64,000 bases of DNA. Origin: Acidimicrobiales bacterium. Lineage in GTDB: Bacteria > Actinomycetota > Acidimicrobiia > Acidimicrobiales > Aldehydirespiratoraceae. A model generated the notes under the pieces. The model did no database searches. It had not been told where the DNA came from and saw nothing but the letters and a program-made list of their open reading frames with translations. This document shows, piece after piece, positions 1 to 7,973 of this stretch (position 1 is its first letter; each line of letters starts with the position of its first letter). The DNA is taken from the NCBI GenBank assembly GCA_029263175.1, contig JAJCXZ010000101.1:34718-98717 (forward strand), read 5' to 3'. The position numbers and the translations under genes were made by a program.

Positions 1-779
1 AACGGCTCGGCACCGAGGAAGCGCTCCGCCGAGCCGTCGAGAACAACGAACTACGTCTCCACTACCAGCCCGAGCTCGACCTGACCTCGAACCGCATCGT
101 CGGTTTCGAGGCGCTGGTCCGGTGGCAACGCCCAGACGGTCAGCTCATCCCACCCGGCGACTTCATCCCGCTCGCCGAGGAGAGCGGGCTGATCGTCGAC
201 ATCGGCAAATGGGTCATTCGCGAAGCCTGTCGACAGGCGGCCAAGTGGCGCGTCTACCGCACCCCTGACCAGGAGCCGGTGCGAATCTGGGTCAACCTCT
301 CCGCTCGCCAACTCGGCGACCCCGATCTGATCAACTACGTGCAAGCAGCAGTCGACGACGCCGGCATCACCACCGACGAGATCTGTCTCGAGATCACGGA
401 GTCAGCGCTCATGGACGACGCGGAGTCGGCCACCGAGCAACTGGACGAACTTCGCCGACTCGGGATCAGCCTGGGTATCGACGATTTCGGCACCGGCTGG
501 TCTCAGTTCTCCTACCTCCAGCGTCTGCCGCTCGACGTCTTGAAGATCGACCGGTCGTTCGTTTCCGGGCTCGGCACCGAAAGGAGCGCCGCCACGATCG
601 TGGCCGCCATCATCGATCTCGCCCATGCGCTCGGACTGATCGTCATCGCCGAGGGCGTCGAAACCCGCCAGCAGCTCGAAGTGCTGGCCGAGCTCGATTG
701 CGACCAGGCCCTCGGGTTCTACTTCTCGCGGCCCCAGTCGCCCGAAGCGTTCGACGAGGTCCTCACTCCGCTGACATAG
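1..779 (+). CDS. EAL-domain c-di-GMP phosphodiesterase, C-terminal part (partial at left edge)
   Basis: The frame is open at the left edge, so the start and any sensor or GGDEF part lie outside the window. What is visible (about 258 codons) is a nearly whole EAL domain, which hydrolyses c-di-GMP to pGpG. It shows the HYQPELDL entry strand, the EALVRW signature (bases 108-125), WVNLSARQ with the metal-binding Asn, EITESALM with its Glu, the IDDFGTGWSQ loop (from about 477) and LKIDRSF with the catalytic Lys. All key EAL residues that I can check are kept, so it is probably active. It ends in TAG, and its last 17 bases overlap the convergent TetR gene. Proteins of this kind usually carry a GGDEF domain just upstream; that part cannot be seen here. 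Confidence 0.93.
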   Translation, partial: RLGTEEALRRAVENNELRLHYQPELDLTSNRIVGFEALVRWQRPDGQLIPPGDFIPLAEESGLIVDIGKWVIREACRQAAKWRVYRTPDQEPVRIWVNLSARQLGDPDLINYVQAAVDDAGITTDEICLEITESALMDDAESATEQLDELRRLGISLGIDDFGTGWSQFSYLQRLPLDVLKIDRSFVSGLGTERSAATIVAAIIDLAHALGLIVIAEGVETRQQLEVLAELDCDQALGFYFSRPQSPEAFDEVLTPLT

Positions 780-1350
780 CGGGAACGAGCAGATCGATGG
801 CGTTGCAGAATTCGGCGCGCATCGACCCATTCGGGGCAAGACCCGTGACCCAACGCGTCGAGGACGACGACCACACGTGCACGAGGACGCGCGCTATCTC
901 CGAGGCGTCCGGGTAGGACTCGCCGAGCGCCGTGACGATCAACGCAATCTGTTCGGTCTCGACATCAAGCTTGTGGGGCCCGGACGCGGGCGAGGTCGAA
1001 CCCTGCGCCCGCACGAGTGCCTGCATCAGCATCGGCGAGGCCTCGGTTGAACGGGCGACACCGGCCAGCAAGCGGATCAGTCGCTCTCTCGGCGAATCGC
1101 AACCGACCTCCTCTGCCTCGAGTCGCTTGCGGGTACGAAGAAGCCATCCCGCCAGCCCGGCGATGAGCAGATCGTCCTTGCTCGAGAAGTAGCGGTAGAT
1201 CGTGCCGAGCGCGACGCCAGATCGATCCGCAACCGCTCGCATCTGGACCGCGTCGTATCCACCTTCCGCGCCCAGGTGCATCGCAGCCTCGAGCACCTGT
1301 CGGCGCCGCATCTGCTGCCCTGTCGACCGTTGGGACCCCTCCTGACCCAT
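763..1350 (-). CDS. TetR-family regulator, KstR-like
   Basis: 195 aa. An N-terminal TetR helix-turn-helix (residues about 12-60) is followed by an all-helical ligand domain. The HTH stretch GGYDAVQMRAVADRSGVA followed by GTIYRYFSSK is very close to what I remember of mycobacterial KstR, the repressor of cholesterol catabolism, so it probably senses an acyl-CoA-type ligand. This assignment is from memory of the family, not from a search. No steroid ring-degradation genes are seen beside it. Its ATG overlaps that of the divergent Crp/Fnr gene, so there is almost no room for a private promoter unless the neighbour starts further in. The 3' end overlaps the EAL gene by 17 bases. Confidence 0.88.
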   Translation of the reverse strand: MGQEGSQRSTGQQMRRRQVLEAAMHLGAEGGYDAVQMRAVADRSGVALGTIYRYFSSKDDLLIAGLAGWLLRTRKRLEAEEVGCDSPRERLIRLLAGVARSTEASPMLMQALVRAQGSTSPASGPHKLDVETEQIALIVTALGESYPDASEIARVLVHVWSSSSTRWVTGLAPNGSMRAEFCNAIDLLVPAMSAE

Positions 1351-2056
1351 GCACGGAAGTGTGACGGATGCCGGTCGCTACGTCGAATCGGCGGTAGCGT
1401 CGGAATCTGTGACCGGCGGATTTCTGGACATCCTCGGCCCTGAGGCACCTCGCTGGCGGGCCAAAATGCGCCGGCGGCGCTATGGGCGAGACGAGGTCGT
1501 TTTCCATGAGGGCGACCCCGGCGACACCTTGCACGTGATCGACAAAGGTCGCGTGCTCGTGGAAACCACGACGAGCATCGGCGACGTCGCCGCACTCTCG
1601 GTGCGCGGGCCGGGTGAGGTGATCGGGGAGCTGGCTCTCGTCGGTGACGGCCGGCGCACGGCAAGTGTCACCGCTCTGGAGCCCACCGAAACGCTGAGCC
1701 TCAGCAAGGCCGTGCTCGAAGACCTTCGCAGCACTGATGCTCGGGTCGACCGGTACCTCGTCGAACTCCTCGCCGAGAAGTTGGCCGAAACCCTGGCCCA
1801 GCTGGTGGAGGTTCTCTTTGTGCCCGTCGAGTCACGCGTGCTGCGCGTTGTCGACCGCCTCGCCGACGCTTTCGACGAGGGCCACACGCCGATCATCATT
1901 CGCGTACGTCAAGAAGACATCGCGGCAATGGCCGGCACTCGGCGCCAGACCGCCAACCGCCCGCTCAAGGCCGCCGAGGCCGAGGGTGCGGTGCGAATCG
2001 GCCGAGGCCGGGTCGAAGTGATCGACCGCGACCTCCTGCGCAAACTCGCCTATTAG
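1349..2056 (+). CDS. Crp/Fnr-family transcriptional regulator
   Basis: 235 aa. A cyclic-nucleotide-binding beta-barrel (about residues 40-140) has the phosphate-binding-cassette-like stretch GPGEVIGELALVGDGRRTASV. A dimer helix and a winged helix-turn-helix follow (about 160-230), with the recognition region QEDIAAMAGTRRQTANR typical of Crp/Fnr proteins. No Fnr-type cysteine cluster is seen, so it is more likely a cNMP-type than an iron-sulfur sensor. The ATG at 1349 shares the CATG palindrome with the divergent TetR start. In-frame GTG codons at 1361 and 1409 are alternatives that would leave room for control sequence and still keep the whole barrel. The stop overlaps the convergent flotillin gene by 4 bases. 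Confidence 0.9.
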   Translation: MHGSVTDAGRYVESAVASESVTGGFLDILGPEAPRWRAKMRRRRYGRDEVVFHEGDPGDTLHVIDKGRVLVETTTSIGDVAALSVRGPGEVIGELALVGDGRRTASVTALEPTETLSLSKAVLEDLRSTDARVDRYLVELLAEKLAETLAQLVEVLFVPVESRVLRVVDRLADAFDEGHTPIIIRVRQEDIAAMAGTRRQTANRPLKAAEAEGAVRIGRGRVEVIDRDLLRKLAY

Positions 2057-3360
2057 TCCGCCGGCGGCGGCGGAGGTGGTGCCAGTTCCGATGGCCCGTC
2101 GTCTTCGTCGGGACGCATGCTCTTGAGGATGTCGACGCCGGTCGCGGCCTCGATCTGTTCGGACATGCTCACGACGGCAGCCGGCAACTGAGCCATAAGG
2201 GCCGGGATTCCGCCCGAGCCGCCGTTGCTGCTGCCGTTGTCGATCACGGCGACGCGATCGATCGAAACACCATTGACGGTGGAGACGATCTTGTCGACGA
2301 GATCAGGCAGCATGTTCAGCACGAAGATGCGCTGCCCGTCGTCGCCGGCAGCCTGGTACTGGTCGGTCAGACGGCGGAAGACCTCGACCTGCGCCTTGCC
2401 GTCCTCGATGATCTTCGCGGCTTCGGCTTGGGCCTGGAGCTGCTTGGCCTCGAGGTTGGCCCGAGCCGGCGTCACCACGTCGGCCTCGAGTCGACGACGC
2501 TCCAACTCGATGCGGGTCTGCTCGAGCTCCTGCTCCGCAGTTGCCCGAGCGATGTCACCGGCCACTGACGCCTCTTCTTCTTTGGCCCGAGCGATCGCGT
2601 CGAGCTCGGCGGTCCGGACACGGAGCATGTTTCGCTCCTCGACAATGTTCTTGTCGGCCTGGACCCCGGCGATCTGGGCTCGCTCACGCGACAGGGCTTC
2701 GGCCTCCTCGGATTCAGCCATGCGGTTTGCCTCAGCCACACGAGCTTCCTTCACAACCTCGGCGGTCAGCCGCCGACCGACAGACTCCAGGTAGTGGTTG
2801 TCATCGGTGACGTTCTGGATCTTCATCACGTCGAGTTCGAGGCCCAACGTCTTGATGTCGTCATCAGCCTCGTCGATCAACTGCTGCGAGAACTTCAGAC
2901 GGTCCTCGTTGACTTCCTCCGGCGACATCGTGGCGAGCACGCCACGAAGGTTGGCCTCGAGAGTCTCCTTTGCGATCTGCCCGATATTCGCGGTGGGAAC
3001 GTTCAAGAAGCGCTCGGCGGCGTTTTCGAGGAGCCCTTCACGCGACGACACCTTCACGTTGGCGATTCCCTGCACGTTCAGAGGGATCGCTCCGGCCGAG
3101 TAGGCGTTCGTGACTTCAACGGCCAGTGGGATGGTGTTGAGATCCATCCATGAAACCTTCTCGATGATCGGAATCCGAATGGTGAAGCCGCCCTTGAGCA
3201 TGCGGAAGCCGACCTTGCGGCCATCCGACAGGACTCGACTTCGCCCGGAGATGACCGCCACCCGGTTCGGGGGGCAGACGATCACCAGCGAACTGACGAT
3301 CATGACTATGAAGATCAGGGCCAGCGCGATGACGAGGCCCAGGATTAGGAACGTTCCCAT
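2053..3360 (-). CDS. Flotillin / SPFH-domain membrane scaffold protein
   Basis: 435 aa from ATG at 3360, chosen because AGGAG lies just upstream (reverse of 3366-3370) and because the protein then begins with its single membrane segment (about residues 3-26). An SPFH domain follows (about 28-200), then a long Ala/Glu-rich coiled coil (about 200-335) and a C-terminal tail ending in a run of prolines. Flotillins sit on the inner face of the membrane and organise ordered lipid domains. The open frame continues upstream to 3645 but that part runs through the neighbour's coding sequence and is not plausible protein. It forms an operon with the NfeD-like gene 14 bases upstream, the usual partner arrangement (as in YuaF-YuaG). 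Confidence 0.93.
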   Translation of the reverse strand: MGTFLILGLVIALALIFIVMIVSSLVIVCPPNRVAVISGRSRVLSDGRKVGFRMLKGGFTIRIPIIEKVSWMDLNTIPLAVEVTNAYSAGAIPLNVQGIANVKVSSREGLLENAAERFLNVPTANIGQIAKETLEANLRGVLATMSPEEVNEDRLKFSQQLIDEADDDIKTLGLELDVMKIQNVTDDNHYLESVGRRLTAEVVKEARVAEANRMAESEEAEALSRERAQIAGVQADKNIVEERNMLRVRTAELDAIARAKEEEASVAGDIARATAEQELEQTRIELERRRLEADVVTPARANLEAKQLQAQAEAAKIIEDGKAQVEVFRRLTDQYQAAGDDGQRIFVLNMLPDLVDKIVSTVNGVSIDRVAVIDNGSSNGGSGGIPALMAQLPAAVVSMSEQIEAATGVDILKSMRPDEDDGPSELAPPPPPPAD

Positions 3361-3374
3361 TGTCTTCTCCTGAT

Positions 3375-3920
3375 TCAGCGGTCCGTGTGGTCGTCGAGTT
3401 CGAGATCTACGTCGAGTGGAGCCACGTAGGCCACTCCACCTTCCACTCGGACGACCACGACGGGGTTTCCAATATCGATGGTTGAGGCGTCGGCAGGGGC
3501 AGCAGTCATCTGCTCCCTGGCGCCGGCGATTTCGAGGACGATCTTCCCGCGATGCTCGGCACTGACCGGAAGTGCAACTCGCGCGATCTTTCCTTCGAGC
3601 TCGTGGTCCATCACTTCGCTCGATGTGGAGTTGCGGCGCAGCCATGCAAACGCGGCGCTGTTGAGACCGCCGGCGACCACACCAAGGATCACTGCGAGCA
3701 AGAAGCCGAAGATGACTCCGGAGCCGGCGAGGTCGGTGAGCAATCCCGTCAGCCCGAAGAAGGTCATGACGAAGGCAATGCTGGACAGCGGGATCACCGA
3801 CAATGGTCCATCGGCATCGGCATCGCCGCCGAACCCGTCGGCCTCGGCATCCCCGGCGAACGCGAACCAGAGCAGCAGTGGCGCTCCCACCGCAAGGAAG
3901 AAGACGTAGAGACCTGTCAT
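3375..3920 (-). CDS. NfeD-like membrane protein with OB-type C-terminal domain
   Basis: 181 aa from ATG at 3920. There are about three membrane segments: residues 1-20, a segment near 50-70 and another near 75-100. They are followed by a soluble beta-rich domain (about 110-181) with LEGKIARVALPVSAEHRGKI, which fits the OB fold of short NfeD/YuaF proteins. A loop between the first two segments is rich in Asp/Gly. It precedes the flotillin gene by 14 bases on the same strand; NfeD-type proteins are regular operon partners of flotillins and act with them in the membrane. Its GTG/ATG-facing upstream region (3921-3984) is shared with the divergent dehydrogenase gene and probably holds both promoters. 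Confidence 0.82.
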   Translation of the reverse strand: MTGLYVFFLAVGAPLLLWFAFAGDAEADGFGGDADADGPLSVIPLSSIAFVMTFFGLTGLLTDLAGSGVIFGFLLAVILGVVAGGLNSAAFAWLRRNSTSSEVMDHELEGKIARVALPVSAEHRGKIVLEIAGAREQMTAAPADASTIDIGNPVVVVRVEGGVAYVAPLDVDLELDDHTDR

Positions 3921-3984
3921 ACCCGCATCACGGGCACACCGTAGTTCGCTTTTTGAAACGGGCGGCCGCGGGTACGCTCCGGCC

Positions 3985-4932
3985 GTGACCGAGACACCAG
4001 CTGAGACCGTCATCATCAACAACAGCGGATACCGGTTCCCGTCCGCGGTGCTGGATTGGCCGGGTGTCCGAATCGTCGAGGTACGGGCCGATTCAGATGT
4101 ACCCACCGATCTGACCGGCGACGTCGTCGTCACCAGCACCGAAGGCAGCACGAACCTCGCCGAGATCCTCTCGCGGGGTATCGGGTGGGTCCACACCATC
4201 GGTACCGGGGTCGACAACTTCCCGTTCGAGATCCTCGCCGAGCAGACGCTGACCTGTTCTCGGGGCGGTAGTGGACTCCCGATCGGCGAGTGGGTGTTTG
4301 CTCAGATGCTCGCCTTTGCGAAGGCAATGCCAGAGGTCTTCGTCAGCGATGAGCCCGAGACCTGGGGGATCGATGGACGGATCGGGTCGCTCCGAGGAGC
4401 CACCGTGGTGATCGTCGGGGTGGGCGGGATCGGCACGGAGGTCGCTCGCCTGAGCCTCGCGCTCGACATGACGGTGATCGGTGTTCGCCGACGCGGCAGG
4501 CTCGGTCCGTTCGATGAGATGGCGGTCGTCAACGACCTGAGCGAGGTCATCGGTGACGCCGACCACCTGATCCTCGCCGCACCCGCGACGGCGGAGACAC
4601 GGCACCTGATCGACTCGCCGATGCTCGAGCAGGTGAAGCCGGGGCTCCATCTCGTGAACATCGCGCGGGGCGCCCTGGTCGACCAGGACGCGCTTCGTGT
4701 CGCGCTCGACGATGGCCGAGTGGCACGGGCGTCACTCGATGTCACCGATCCAGAGCCGCTGCCCGCTCGGCACTGGCTGTACGAGCATCCTCGGGTGCGA
4801 CTCACCCCCCACACCAGCTGGATGGGTCCAGGAGCACTCAGCGCCATGATGGCACTGCTGCGCACGAACTATGACCTCTATCGAGCCGGTCAACCGCTCG
4901 AGGGCATCGTGGACGTTGAAGTCGGGTACTGA
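3985..4932 (+). CDS. D-isomer-specific 2-hydroxyacid dehydrogenase
   Basis: 315 aa from a GTG start. It has the two-domain fold of the D-2-hydroxyacid dehydrogenases, which reduce 2-oxoacids with NAD(P)H. The Rossmann motif VGVGGIGTEVAR is near residue 150. The three catalytic residues are in their usual settings: Arg in NIARGALVDQ, Glu in DVTDPEPLP and His in TPHTSW. The substrate cannot be told from sequence; the catalytic Rossmann half is better conserved than the N-terminal half. It is the first of a run of + strand genes, 12 bases before the cyclic-nucleotide-binding gene. Confidence 0.92.
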   Translation: MTETPAETVIINNSGYRFPSAVLDWPGVRIVEVRADSDVPTDLTGDVVVTSTEGSTNLAEILSRGIGWVHTIGTGVDNFPFEILAEQTLTCSRGGSGLPIGEWVFAQMLAFAKAMPEVFVSDEPETWGIDGRIGSLRGATVVIVGVGGIGTEVARLSLALDMTVIGVRRRGRLGPFDEMAVVNDLSEVIGDADHLILAAPATAETRHLIDSPMLEQVKPGLHLVNIARGALVDQDALRVALDDGRVARASLDVTDPEPLPARHWLYEHPRVRLTPHTSWMGPGALSAMMALLRTNYDLYRAGQPLEGIVDVEVGY

Positions 4933-4944
4933 TAGAACCCAGCC

Positions 4945-5361
4945 ATGACGACAATCCTCGAACGCCTGGCATCCATCGAACTCTTCTCCGAGCTCAGTGC
5001 CAAGGAGCTGAAGAAGATCGCATCCTTCATGACGCCGATCAACATAAGGGCGGGCCGCGACCTCACCGTGCAGGGAAATCCGGGCCGAGAGTTCATGATC
5101 ATCGCGGAGGGTGAGGCCTCGGTTCGCCGCAATGGTCGCCTCATCGCCTCTCTCGGCCCCGGCGACTTCTTCGGTGAGCTCGCCGTCGTTGCCGGAGTGC
5201 CGCGGACCGCCACGGTCACCGCCGAGACCGACATGCTCATCGAGACCCTCAACCGTCGCGAATTCTCCTCGTTGCTCGATGGGTCTCCTCGGCTTGCGAA
5301 GAAGATTCTCGTTGGCGCCGTGAAGCGGCTGCACGAACTCGAAGAGGGCGTCGTCCGCTGA
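4945..5361 (+). CDS. Stand-alone cyclic nucleotide-binding domain protein
   Basis: 138 aa. Almost the whole length is one cNMP-binding beta-barrel, starting with LFSELSAKELKKIASFM and including the phosphate-binding cassette LGPGDFFGELAVVAGVPRTATV. The Glu (in GEL) and Arg (in PRT) that hold the cyclic nucleotide in CRP are both present, so binding of cAMP or cGMP is likely. No DNA-binding helix-turn-helix or catalytic domain is attached, so it must act by protein contact. Its stop overlaps the proposed start of ribokinase (CTGA), which ties it to nucleoside/ribose salvage. Confidence 0.88.
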   Translation: MTTILERLASIELFSELSAKELKKIASFMTPINIRAGRDLTVQGNPGREFMIIAEGEASVRRNGRLIASLGPGDFFGELAVVAGVPRTATVTAETDMLIETLNRREFSSLLDGSPRLAKKILVGAVKRLHELEEGVVR

Positions 5362-6266
5362 GCGCGGAGATCGCAGTCGTCGGGAGCGCCAACCTCGACC
5401 TTGTGGTCGATGTTGAGCAAGTTCCGCTTGTCGGTGAAACCGTGATGGGCGGCGATCTTCACCGATATCCGGGCGGCAAGGGAGCCAACCAGGCGGTTGC
5501 TGCCGCTCGTCTCGGCCGCAAGGTGGCAATGATCGGGCGACTGGGAGATGACGAGGGTGGATCGATCCTGCGCGCCGCGCTCGAAGCCGACGGCGTCGAC
5601 ACGTCTCACCTCCTGACCACCGCTGAGTCCCCCAACGGCGTGGCGCTGATCGCAGTCGACAGTGGCGGCGACAACGCGATCGTCGTGAGTCCCGGAGCCA
5701 ACGCGCGGCTCTCTCCGCGCGATGTCGCTGCTGCCGGCCCGATCCTCGCTGCGGCCGCGGTGACACTCCTCCAGCTCGAAGTCCCGCTTGCTGCCGTGGC
5801 AGCCGCCGCGGCGGCTGCCGGTGGCACCGTGGTCCTCAATCCTGCGCCCGCTCCCTCCGAGCCGTTGCCCGATTCGTTGCTCCGCAATGTCGATGTCCTC
5901 GTCCCCAACCAGACGGAGTTGGCGACCCTCACCGGCCATCACGGACCGGTGGACGCCGTGCTTGCTGCGGAACTCGCGACCCGCCTGCCATCGCCGGCCG
6001 TCGTGATCACCCTCGGGGCCGAGGGTGCGCTTGTCGTGGCCGACGGCAAGACCACGCACGTGGCCGCTCCGGTGGTCGAACCGGTCGACACCACCGCAGC
6101 GGGGGACTCGTTCTGCGGGGCCCTCGCTGACGCGCTCGTCCGTGGAGCAACAATCGTCGAGGCGGCCGAGTGGGCGGTACGCGTCGGAGCGGCGACGACG
6201 CGGCGATCCGGCGCTCAACCGTCACTCCCGACCCCCGCCGAGGTCGAGGCCCTGCTTCGGCCCTAG
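5358..6266 (+). CDS. rbsK: Ribokinase (PfkB family), probable CTG start
   Basis: 302 aa. PfkB sugar kinase that phosphorylates D-ribose to ribose-5-phosphate. The first ATG/GTG/TTG start in this frame after the upstream stop is GTG at 5403, but that would remove VVGSANLDL, whose Asn and Asp bind ribose in known ribokinases. The frame upstream of 5403 reads SAEIAVVGSANLDL from a CTG at 5358 that overlaps the previous stop as CTGA, with GAGGG about 9 bases upstream; I therefore place the start there. Other signatures are GGKGANQAVAAARLG (about residue 40) and the C-terminal DTTAAGDSFCGAL with the catalytic Asp. It stands 9 bases before a nucleoside hydrolase gene, which supplies free ribose. 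Confidence 0.9.
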   Translation: MSAEIAVVGSANLDLVVDVEQVPLVGETVMGGDLHRYPGGKGANQAVAAARLGRKVAMIGRLGDDEGGSILRAALEADGVDTSHLLTTAESPNGVALIAVDSGGDNAIVVSPGANARLSPRDVAAAGPILAAAAVTLLQLEVPLAAVAAAAAAAGGTVVLNPAPAPSEPLPDSLLRNVDVLVPNQTELATLTGHHGPVDAVLAAELATRLPSPAVVITLGAEGALVVADGKTTHVAAPVVEPVDTTAAGDSFCGALADALVRGATIVEAAEWAVRVGAATTRRSGAQPSLPTPAEVEALLRP

Positions 6267-6275
6267 CATCTGGAG

Positions 6276-7220
6276 ATGCCTATCTCGATGCTGATCGATT
6301 GTGACCCTGGGGTCGACGACGCCATTGCGCTGTTGACCGCAATGTCGCGGGCCGATCTCGTCGGCATCACGACGGTGAACGGCAACGTCGGGATCGAGCA
6401 CACCACACACAACGCTCTCGCAATCGCGCAGATCGCCGGTGTCGACGTGCCCGTCCATCGAGGCGCTGCCCGGCCCCTGATCGCTCCGACGATCGATGCT
6501 TCCTACGTCCACGGGGCAACGGGGCTGGGCTCGGTGGAGCTCCCCAGCGTCTCTCGCGACATCGACAGCGACGACGCTGTCGGCTTCATCCTGGACATGG
6601 CTCGCAGTGTCGACGATCTCCACCTCGTTGCCGTCGGGCCGTTCACCAACATCGCTCTCGCGTTGCGGCGGGACCCGACACTTCCGCAGCGCCTGGCCGG
6701 CTTCACGATCATGGGTGGCGCCGCGGGGCCCGGCAATGTGACTTCCACCGCCGAATTCAACGTGTGGGCCGACCCTGAAGCCGCAGCAATGGTCTTCAAC
6801 GAGTTCCCGATGCTCACCATGGTCGGACTCGATGTCACCCACAAGGTTCTGCTCGGGCCCATCGAACGCGATCGCCTGCGGGCCGCCCGCACGCCGAGCT
6901 CCTTGTTCGCGGCAGCACTACTCGACCACGCGGTCACCGTTGTCGGCGAGATCCGCGGCTGGGTCGGCGCGCCGATTCACGATGCCTCCGCGGTCATGGC
7001 GGTTCTGCGACCGGATCTGTTCAGCGGCCGTTCGCACCCTGTCTCGGTCGAGCTCAGCGGTTCTCTCACGCGCGGCATGACCGTGGTCGACCAACGGGTG
7101 GGGGGACGCGACGGGACCGACGAAGCACCTCCCAACGCCCACGTGCTCTTTGATGCACTCGTCGACGACGTCGTCACCGAGATCGTCAACGCGGTGATCG
7201 ACCTGCAGGCGCAGGACTAG
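6276..7220 (+). CDS. Inosine-uridine-type nucleoside hydrolase
   Basis: 314 aa. It splits N-ribosides into base and ribose. The N-terminal calcium-binding signature DCDPGVDDAIAL is intact, and GPFTNIALAL and the later GAPIHDASAV stretch (with the His/Asp pair) are where this family has them. The length fits the family (about 310). Which nucleoside is preferred (purine, pyrimidine or both) cannot be read safely. The gene follows ribokinase by 9 bases, so released ribose can be phosphorylated at once; no nucleoside permease is seen nearby. Confidence 0.92.
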   Translation: MPISMLIDCDPGVDDAIALLTAMSRADLVGITTVNGNVGIEHTTHNALAIAQIAGVDVPVHRGAARPLIAPTIDASYVHGATGLGSVELPSVSRDIDSDDAVGFILDMARSVDDLHLVAVGPFTNIALALRRDPTLPQRLAGFTIMGGAAGPGNVTSTAEFNVWADPEAAAMVFNEFPMLTMVGLDVTHKVLLGPIERDRLRAARTPSSLFAAALLDHAVTVVGEIRGWVGAPIHDASAVMAVLRPDLFSGRSHPVSVELSGSLTRGMTVVDQRVGGRDGTDEAPPNAHVLFDALVDDVVTEIVNAVIDLQAQD

Positions 7221-7238
7221 AGCGGGCGACCCCGGCGG

Positions 7239-7973
7239 ATGGACAAGTTCCTCGAGTACCTCGATGGAGACCGGGTGATCTACACCTTCGTGCTCGCGTG
7301 GGTGGTCGCCGGCAGCATCTGGGTGGTCCTGGACTGGCTCGGGAACCCGAGCCGAGGCGCGTTCCGTCCGAAGGGCGAGCGATTCGCCGGCACATGGAGC
7401 GAGCGTCGCGATGCCCGCCGCCGCCAAGCCCAGGAGGACGATGCCGCGGTGCGTACGACGTTGCGCGACGCCTACGGAGTCTCCAGCCTCCGCGTCGGAT
7501 GGAACCGCCGGCGAGAGGCCCGTGTTCTCGAATCCGACGACCTCCTCGTCAGGAACCGCCCGGTTCCCGCTCCCAAGCGGAAACGACGACGCTTCGTCCG
7601 CCTCCCCGAGCTTCGCCCCGAAGAGCTCCTCGCCACCCCTGAGCCGGTGCTCGGCACCTACGACGAGTCACGGCCGATTCAGATTCCCGAACCGCTCTCA
7701 CCTCGAGGGCGATGGCGAGTCGGGCTCGATCCGCTCATGCTGAGCGCCGACGGCCTCTCGCCCAAGGCGGCCACTGTGCGGAGTCGGGTCTGGAAGAACC
7801 ACGCCGCCGAACAGCTTTGGGGAGTCGAGAACCAGAAGCGGATGCGAGAAGGCAAGCCGCCGCGCCGCACGAACCCCGCGACCGGCAAGATCGAGACCGC
7901 AAGCGTCGACCTGATCAGCGCTCGTCCCTACTGGAAGTCCATGGCTGTCGATCCCTTCGGCGACGCCGAATGA
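7239..7973 (+). CDS. Membrane-anchored protein of unknown function with an HNH-toxin-like C-terminal motif
   Basis: 244 aa. One N-terminal membrane segment (about residues 14-33) is followed by a highly charged Arg-rich region and a C-terminal block (about 190-240). That block, KNHAAEQLWGVENQKRMREG then KPPRRTNPATGKIET, recalls the start of HNH-type toxin domains of polymorphic secreted proteins, which have an RMxxGKAPRRxNPxTGxxES stretch. The two adjacent histidines that should follow are not present, so it is not expected to be an active nuclease of that kind. The resemblance is from memory and may be chance. It overlaps the next gene as ATGA, so the two are probably translated together. 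Confidence 0.62.
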   Translation: MDKFLEYLDGDRVIYTFVLAWVVAGSIWVVLDWLGNPSRGAFRPKGERFAGTWSERRDARRRQAQEDDAAVRTTLRDAYGVSSLRVGWNRRREARVLESDDLLVRNRPVPAPKRKRRRFVRLPELRPEELLATPEPVLGTYDESRPIQIPEPLSPRGRWRVGLDPLMLSADGLSPKAATVRSRVWKNHAAEQLWGVENQKRMREGKPPRRTNPATGKIETASVDLISARPYWKSMAVDPFGDAE

